From: Prevotellaceae bacterium UBA1720 | Lineage (GTDB): Bacteria > Bacteroidota > Bacteroidia > Bacteroidales > Bacteroidaceae | Assembly: GCA_002317475.1 (NCBI GenBank) | Contig: DCIS01000128.1 | Coordinates: forward strand, 28,052 to 46,541 | DNA: 18,490 nt | Direction: 5' to 3' | Shown here: piece after piece, positions 13,369-18,490 of the stretch | How positions within the stretch are numbered: position 1 is the first letter of the stretch | Layout: each line of letters starts with the position of its first letter | Translations under genes and position numbers: made by a program | Notes under the pieces: generated by a model | Database searches by the model: none | What the model was told of the DNA's origin: nothing | Seen by the model: only the letters and a program-made list of their open reading frames with translations

Positions 13369-14220
13369 TTATCTCACTACGCGAGTGAACTCAGGTTTTG
13401 CACCTTCAGCCTTTGGTGCTACAACATAGACCGTGGAACTGCCTGCTGCAGAAACCACATTGAACTCATATTCAGTATATTCTGCCATCTCGCGGAGAGC
13501 TACGTCTGCGGGTTTTCCAAATGGGAACTGATAGTCGTCACATGCCTGATGGAAGATCTCCTGCTCTTCGTCGGTACAAACATGGTGATCGCCAAAGGCG
13601 GGAAGGGGATCCACGGAACCATCCTTGTAACCAGCCTCAATCAGATATTTGTTGACAACAGATGCTGCATCGCGCTCTGCAAAGGCGTTACGTATGCCAA
13701 AGCCTTGGGTGACCTCGCTGCCCTCCATCTTCTTCTGCAAGTCTTGGGTGCTGGCTTCAATGCCACCACTTCCGAAGGTGCAGAAGGTTACGATCTTCAT
13801 ACCGTCAAATGACTGGGCGCGGAGCAAACCGCCAATGGGACGTGCATAGGTACCAAACCAAACGGGATAACCCAGGAAGATTACATCATACTCGCCAATG
13901 TTAGCGCTGAGAGGTTTGACGCTGGGATACTCGCCATCTGCCATCTCGTCCTGACAGCGCTGGATAGTTTCGTTGAAATCACCTGTGTAAGGATTGTCAC
14001 AAATAATCTCCTCGACATCTGCTCCCAGTTGTTTCTGAAGCTCTTCAGCCAGAATTTTGGTAGCGCCTGTCTGAGAATAGAAAAGTACAAGTACTTAGGG
14101 TTTGGCAACAGTGGCAGAATCCGTTCCCTCCGCATTCTTTGATCCACCACATGCACTTAACATCACACTTGCTACCATGGCTACGCATGCCAGCATCGTT
14201 GCAAATAATAATTTCTTCAT
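13369..14220 (-). pseudogene. Flavodoxin-like lipoprotein gene interrupted by an in-frame TAA
   Basis: ATG at 14220 encodes a lipoprotein signal MKKLLFATMLACVAMVASVM followed by LSAC (lipobox Cys24) and a linker to KP41. Codon 42 is TAA (14095-14097), and the same frame then runs without another stop to 13369: VLVLFYSQTGATKILAEELQ, the canonical flavodoxin FMN-phosphate loop, then DVIFLGYPVWFGTYARPI and CTFGSGGIEAS, typical of Flavodoxin_4-type proteins. Total 283 codons excluding the final stop. The next ATG (13944, codon 93) would omit the FMN loop, and no ATG, GTG or TTG lies between the stop and YSQTG. One substitution (AAA to TAA) would explain it. It has its own promoter (14252-14282) and terminator. 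Possibilities are a recent nonsense mutation, stop readthrough, or a sequencing or assembly error. If intact it would be a membrane-anchored periplasmic or outer-membrane flavoprotein. Confidence 0.85.
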
Positions 14221-14251
14221 GTTAGTAATTGATTTAAGGTTAATGTTTTCG

Positions 14252-14282
14252 CAAAATTAAATATTATTGTTCAATTTACAAA
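14252..14282 (-). promoter_or_regulatory. Bacteroidetes-type promoter for the flavodoxin-like gene
   Basis: On the minus strand TTTG (14279-14282), a 19-nt spacer and TAATTTTG (14252-14259) match the -33/-7 consensus. About 25 nt separate the expected start of transcription from ATG 14220. The leader ends ATTACTAACATG, similar to the GH125 leader end. The remaining 14283-14378 shows no gene and no clear terminator for the HTCS gene. Confidence 0.72.
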
Positions 14283-14378
14283 ATTTTAACACATAAAAAT
14301 CCCAACATTCTTTATTTCTTTGCCTTTGGTGTAATCCGGTGTTGTCAATTTGGTGTGGTGATAATTCATTGAATGCAC

Positions 14379-17300
14379 CTATTCAAGTAGTTTCTTCAAC
14401 GTTTCCTGATTCTCTTCTTTTTTATAGAAAGTCACGAAGTCTTTGGGAGACATGCCGAAGAAATCGCGGAACGAACTGCTGAAATGACTGTGCGTGTTGA
14501 AGCCCACTTTGTAGGCAACCTCTGATACATTGACATTGTTGTGGATCAGCAAGTGTCCTGCCTGTTTCAGACGGAATGTCTTGATGAAGGCGTTGGGTGA
14601 AAGACCAAAGCGATCCTTCATCTTGCGGTTTAGGTGTACTCGGCTGATGCCGACCTCTGCCGATAATTCCTTCACGCCGTATTCCGAATCATCCAGATGC
14701 TCTTGCAAGGCTTTGGTAATGCGCTTGAACATGGCTTCCTCTGAGGATTCTATGTCCATTTTGCCGTATTCATCTCCAAAATCTGTTCGTTTGGTGTGCT
14801 TGCGGGTGTTTTCCCTGACGCGAAGCACTTGATTGATCGTGGCTTGCAGAATGGAGATGTTGAAGGGTTTTTGTAGATAATGGTCGACATTGAGTTGGAA
14901 CGATTGCAGCTGCAACGTCTCATTATCTTCGCCCGTAACCATGATGATGGGTGTGTTGTCCAGTTCGGGGTTGGATTTGATACGCTTAGCCAAATCGATA
15001 CCTGATCCATCAGGCATCATGACGTCGGTGATGACGATGTCGGGACGATGCTGCAAGACCAGTTCCCACGCACTATTTCCACCATGAGCGGTGATGATGG
15101 TAAATTCTGATTGTAGATATTCCGCCAGGTAGTTGCAGATATCCACATCATCATCGACAAGCAGTAGTTTGGGCATGGTGCATTGCTTGTCTATATTCTC
15201 ATTGCTGGTGGTATCCTTCTCTGGTATGATATCTTCGACAGCACATTCTTCTTCCTCCTGAGGCAGCGTATTCATGGTCATGACCTTGCTCTCCTCGTTA
15301 TCATCCTTGTCTTGTCTTGGCGAAAGTTCTTCTGCAGTTAAATGGTCAGATCCCAAGGGAATATGTACGGTGAACTCCACACCGGTGGGATCAATGTTAT
15401 GAGCTTCGATAGTACCATGATGCAACTGAACCAATTCGTGGCAGAGATTCAATCCAATGCCTGACCCGTTACTCTTCTTGCCTTTCTTCGTCTGGAAGAA
15501 TCGCTCGTAAAGTCTGCCGAAATCTTCCTCAGAGATGTGCTCTCCTTCATTGAAAATGCTGATTTCGAGCTCGTTGTCTTTGCGTTGATTGCGAACACGT
15601 ATCTTTCCTCCTTCAGGTGTGAACTTGAATGCATTGGACAGGATGTTCACCACGATCTTCTCAAAATGTTCGGTGTCGATCCATGCCATGATCTCTGGTT
15701 CGCTGTTCTCGACCGTGAGATTCAGTTTTCTTACCATAGCGGCTCCCATAAAGGATTTCGTCACTTCCTCAATATATTGGCAGATGTTCACTTCTGTGAA
15801 ATGCAGTTGGAATTGTCCCGCATCGATTCTTCTGATATCTGTAATCTGGCGTACGGTGTTCAGCAGTCGGTTGCAGTTTTGCTGCATAATGTTCAGGTTC
15901 TTTTTGACCTCTTCATCTTCGGTATTTGTCAGCAAATATCTCAGGGGCGTGACAATCATGGTTAATGGTGAACGTAGTTCATGAGCAATGCTGGTGAACA
16001 ACTGAAGCTTGGCTTCCTTTATCTCCTCGTTGCGGCGTGATTCCTGCAATTCCATTTCCCTCTTCTTGCGTGTCAGCTGAAGTTGGCGCAATGCATAGAA
16101 AACACCTGCCACTAATAATATATAAATAAGGTATGCCCACCATGATGCATACCATGGGGCCTGTACGTTGATGGTAATTGTACACTCTGTATTCTCCTCG
16201 CAAATCCCGTCAATGCATGCTTTTACATGAAGGGTATACTTGCCTGCTTGCAGTACGGGATAGTGCAGACGTGGAAAGTCCGTTGCGTTCCACTCTGTGT
16301 CAACCCCTTGAAGTTTATAAAGATAAGTGATGTTGGATGAACCCGTAAAATCAGGTATTGCAAAACTAACGCTGAAACTGTCTCCATGCTTCAGATTGAC
16401 TTTTGTTGCACACAGGATATTGGCATCGATGATGTCAGAATCGTTTTGGAATGAGATGAAACGCCCTTCGGTGATAATGCTGGTCAGTACCACCTTGTTG
16501 TGCAGATGGTGAGGTTTCTGGATGGCTTTGGGAGCAAATTTCAGGATACCGTTGTCGCATCCCCAAAGTAGGTCTCCCTGGTTGTTGCTTTGAGCCGAAC
16601 GCTTGTGGAACTCGCCAAGGAAATACCCGCCAAATTGTCTGTATTCCGTCTCGTGATTAGTCTTCCTGTCTATAGCATAAATGGTATTTGAGGTGGCCGC
16701 CCAGATGGCGTTTTCCGTGCAGTTTATACTTTGTATCTTCTTGTTCTTCAACAACCAATTGGCTTCGCCATCCCATGTGTTGTATACTAATAGTCCTTCT
16801 GTGGTTCCAATCAACATTTGCTTGTTCTCTCCTTTTCCGATGCTATTGATGCAGATGGGTTGTCCTGGTAATATCAGATGTGGGATGTTACCTTTCTTAC
16901 CCGTACGTTCATTGGTATAGTGTATGTTGTTTACCTCGACTATCCATAGTGTCCCTTCTTCATCAAGGTGGAGACCTGACACCCATGCGTTTTGGTATTT
17001 GTCGTAGGATAGCTGCGTACATTGCTGAGAACTAAGATCCATGACATGGACGCCGGCACCATTGGTGGCAACATAAAGCAGATCCATATTCTCGTCATAA
17101 CAGATGTCCATAACGGGTGCATGTGCCAGGAAGCCCTCCCATCCAGGTGTAACGAAGCCGTCTGTACCTGGGATGTGGTATTGTACGCCACCGCCGTAAC
17201 TACCTGCCCATACGGTACCTCGTTTGTCTATGGCGATGGTTTGTACCTGTAGGGAGTTGAGTCCCTTGTTTATGGGCTTCGCACTGTCCAGTGCCTGTGC

Positions 17301-18455
17301 ATCTGCAGAGAAGACACCTGCTCCGTCCGTGGCTATCCAGTAGCGACCCTGTTTGTCTATTTGAATGGCTGTAACACAGCTGGTATTCCGACCGTCCCCA
17401 TGAAGCGACATGGGGAAATAACGGAAATCCTCGGTTCGTTCGGGTATAATGTAAAGGCCTTTTTGCATTAATGCAACCAAGATGTTGCCTTGTTTGTCCA
17501 TGGTGATATCCTTTACTTTCGCCATGGAAAGGTCGAAGGTTGACTCGGTGAGTTTGTAGGGCGTGACCTCATCCTGTTCGCTGATGATCCAGAGCCCATG
17601 GCTGTCGCTTCCCACCAGGCACTGATGTTTGTTGGCCATTAGCATTGATGTGAAGGGTATCTGCAGGTTATCCGTAATGGCCATCATCTTTTGCTGCTTA
17701 AGGTCATATTTGGTTACGCCTCCGTCCAAAGCGAAATAGATGGCGTTACGCTCAGGAACTTCCAAGATATCGTTTGTCGTGTATTTGCTAATCAGTTGCT
17801 TGGCATCTTCCGTCATCGCAATCTCTTGTGCCTTCTTCTGCTTCAGGTTTACTTTGACCAGTGTGTGTCTGATGCGTGCTATCCACAGATTGCCTTGGCT
17901 GTCTTTCATGGCATGCGCCACAAAACTTTCCTGAACCAGTTTCTGGATTTCGTCTGTCAACTTCTGGTCGATGGTATGTGTTTCGTTGTTCAGTACAAAG
18001 ATGCCATATCCATCTGTTGTCACCAGTTTCTGCTTGCCATCTTCTGATAAGTCCAGCAGCTGACGTACAGGATAGGCTGTTTCATCTGTCTCTTCAGGGC
18101 TGAGCATCACGCGCTCATGTTGTAGAGTACGTGAGTCAAAATAGAAGAGGCCACCATCGGTAATAACCCAGTAGCAATCTTCCTTGTCCTCGACAATCTG
18201 CTTTATATTATTATATAGTAGTTTTCCTGTTGTCTGAGAGTGATTGTCTATATAGCTGAAATAGTTACCGCTAAAATAACACAGGGAGGAACTGCCGCCA
18301 ATCCACAGCAATCCTCTGTTGTCTACTAAAAGGCAGCTGATATCGCAGGTTTGCAAACCCTGTTGGGTGGTGTACAATCTGTTGTTCTGTGCATATAAGG
18401 AACATGAAAAACAAACTGCAAGTATCAGAAATAGGTTCCGAAGTATACGTGTCAT
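14379..18455 (-). CDS. Hybrid two-component system (HTCS) sensor/regulator of glycan use
   Basis: 1,358 residues, all modules in one chain. A signal peptide (MTRILRNLFLILAVCFSCSLYAQ) is followed by a periplasmic Reg_prop-type beta-propeller (about 25-645), with recurrent D-x-x-G-x-x-W units such as DNRGLLWIG, DSQGNLWIA, DKQGRYWIA and DKRGTVWAG. A Y_Y_Y domain (about 685-765) is followed by a membrane helix at 768-789, then HisKA with IAHELRSP (H825), HATPase_c with NAFKFTPEGG and GSGIGL, an acidic linker (about 1040-1092), a receiver domain with D1101-D1102, phosphoacceptor D1144 in ITDVMMPDG and K1196, and a C-terminal AraC-type DNA-binding domain (about 1240-1345). All catalytic residues are present, so signalling should be functional. 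Such proteins bind a glycan fragment in the periplasm and activate polysaccharide-use genes. Likely targets nearby are the glycosidases, especially GH125, whose promoter it shares; this is inference. Confidence 0.96.
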   Translation of the reverse strand: MTRILRNLFLILAVCFSCSLYAQNNRLYTTQQGLQTCDISCLLVDNRGLLWIGGSSSLCYFSGNYFSYIDNHSQTTGKLLYNNIKQIVEDKEDCYWVITDGGLFYFDSRTLQHERVMLSPEETDETAYPVRQLLDLSEDGKQKLVTTDGYGIFVLNNETHTIDQKLTDEIQKLVQESFVAHAMKDSQGNLWIARIRHTLVKVNLKQKKAQEIAMTEDAKQLISKYTTNDILEVPERNAIYFALDGGVTKYDLKQQKMMAITDNLQIPFTSMLMANKHQCLVGSDSHGLWIISEQDEVTPYKLTESTFDLSMAKVKDITMDKQGNILVALMQKGLYIIPERTEDFRYFPMSLHGDGRNTSCVTAIQIDKQGRYWIATDGAGVFSADAQALDSAKPINKGLNSLQVQTIAIDKRGTVWAGSYGGGVQYHIPGTDGFVTPGWEGFLAHAPVMDICYDENMDLLYVATNGAGVHVMDLSSQQCTQLSYDKYQNAWVSGLHLDEEGTLWIVEVNNIHYTNERTGKKGNIPHLILPGQPICINSIGKGENKQMLIGTTEGLLVYNTWDGEANWLLKNKKIQSINCTENAIWAATSNTIYAIDRKTNHETEYRQFGGYFLGEFHKRSAQSNNQGDLLWGCDNGILKFAPKAIQKPHHLHNKVVLTSIITEGRFISFQNDSDIIDANILCATKVNLKHGDSFSVSFAIPDFTGSSNITYLYKLQGVDTEWNATDFPRLHYPVLQAGKYTLHVKACIDGICEENTECTITINVQAPWYASWWAYLIYILLVAGVFYALRQLQLTRKKREMELQESRRNEEIKEAKLQLFTSIAHELRSPLTMIVTPLRYLLTNTEDEEVKKNLNIMQQNCNRLLNTVRQITDIRRIDAGQFQLHFTEVNICQYIEEVTKSFMGAAMVRKLNLTVENSEPEIMAWIDTEHFEKIVVNILSNAFKFTPEGGKIRVRNQRKDNELEISIFNEGEHISEEDFGRLYERFFQTKKGKKSNGSGIGLNLCHELVQLHHGTIEAHNIDPTGVEFTVHIPLGSDHLTAEELSPRQDKDDNEESKVMTMNTLPQEEEECAVEDIIPEKDTTSNENIDKQCTMPKLLLVDDDVDICNYLAEYLQSEFTIITAHGGNSAWELVLQHRPDIVITDVMMPDGSGIDLAKRIKSNPELDNTPIIMVTGEDNETLQLQSFQLNVDHYLQKPFNISILQATINQVLRVRENTRKHTKRTDFGDEYGKMDIESSEEAMFKRITKALQEHLDDSEYGVKELSAEVGISRVHLNRKMKDRFGLSPNAFIKTFRLKQAGHLLIHNNVNVSEVAYKVGFNTHSHFSSSFRDFFGMSPKDFVTFYKKEENQETLKKLLE

Positions 18456-18466
18456 GTGTCAGGCAA

Positions 18467-18490
18467 TTAAGTAAGTAATCAAATTTATCT
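18467..18490 (-). promoter_or_regulatory. Promoter/leader of the HTCS gene, near-copy of the GH125 promoter
   Basis: TAAATTTG (18480-18487, minus) matches TAnnTTTG and is followed by ATTACTTACTTAA. The predicted start of transcription near 18473 leaves a leader of about 20 nt before ATG 18455. The -33 element would fall beyond the window edge. It differs from 10921-10944 at a single position. Confidence 0.65.

Noticed and set aside
13881..14156. 91-residue minus-strand frame over the flavodoxin N-terminus
   Set aside because: Wrong frame; the true frame (from 14220) shows a lipoprotein signal and flavodoxin motifs on both sides of the TAA.
1..18490. CRISPR array, transposase or IS, tRNA or rRNA genes
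   Set aside because: No regularly spaced longer repeats, no transposase-like protein and no tRNA cloverleaf were seen when reading the intergenic stretches.

Overview
The window reads as a Bacteroidales chromosome segment, most like Prevotella or a close relative. Evidence: several starts are preceded by Bacteroidetes-type promoters (-7 element TAnnTTTG) rather than strong Shine-Dalgarno sites; there is a hybrid two-component regulator with a Reg_prop propeller; secreted glycosidases carry type IX-secretion-like C-terminal tails; and Prevotella-style small MKK..P peptides and heptad repeats occur. The assignment rests on gene content and motifs, not on a phylogenetic marker.

Layout. (1) 1-303: a leader or terminator hairpin, a 48-residue acidic peptide gene and its terminator. 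(2) 313-3533, minus strand: a GH89 alpha-N-acetylglucosaminidase translationally coupled (ATGA overlap) to a fusion of a SpoT/MESH1-like HD domain with MsrA. (3) 3669-8849, plus strand, divergent: a large secreted protein (degenerate GH5-like module, GH43, beta-sandwich modules, sorting-like tail), then 6 nt later a GH27 enzyme with a CBM-like module and a similar tail. (4) 8846-9122: a junction holding 10-bp-phased CTAG repeats, a 43-codon remnant of aat (leucyl/phenylalanyl-tRNA-protein transferase), seven tandem heptads and a small ORF. (5) 9149-10919, minus strand: a GH125 exo-alpha-1,6-mannosidase followed 7 nt later by clpS. (6) 11203-13265, plus strand: a MATE exporter and a TrmN6-like tRNA methyltransferase. 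(7) 13301-14220, minus strand: a flavodoxin-like lipoprotein gene with an in-frame TAA, and its terminator. (8) 14379-18455, minus strand: a complete hybrid two-component system (HTCS) regulator.

How the genes may work together. Four exported glycosidases (GH89, GH43, GH27, GH125) and an HTCS indicate glycan scavenging. GH89 and GH125 would suit host glycans (terminal alpha-GlcNAc, alpha-1,6-mannose). GH43 and GH27 suit arabinose-, xylose- or galactose-bearing plant polysaccharide. No SusC/SusD pair lies in the window, so this is not a canonical polysaccharide utilisation locus. The HTCS gene and the GH125 gene share an almost identical 24-bp promoter/leader (23 of 24 positions), which hints at common control.

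Most notable observations: the aat stub beside clpS, cut exactly at a CTAG repeat next to the GH27 stop codon; the in-frame stop that separates a lipoprotein signal from an otherwise open flavodoxin domain; the GH5-like module that seems to lack both catalytic glutamates; and the HD-MsrA fusion coupled to GH89. I see no clear unknown multi-gene system, CRISPR array, transposase, tRNA or rRNA.
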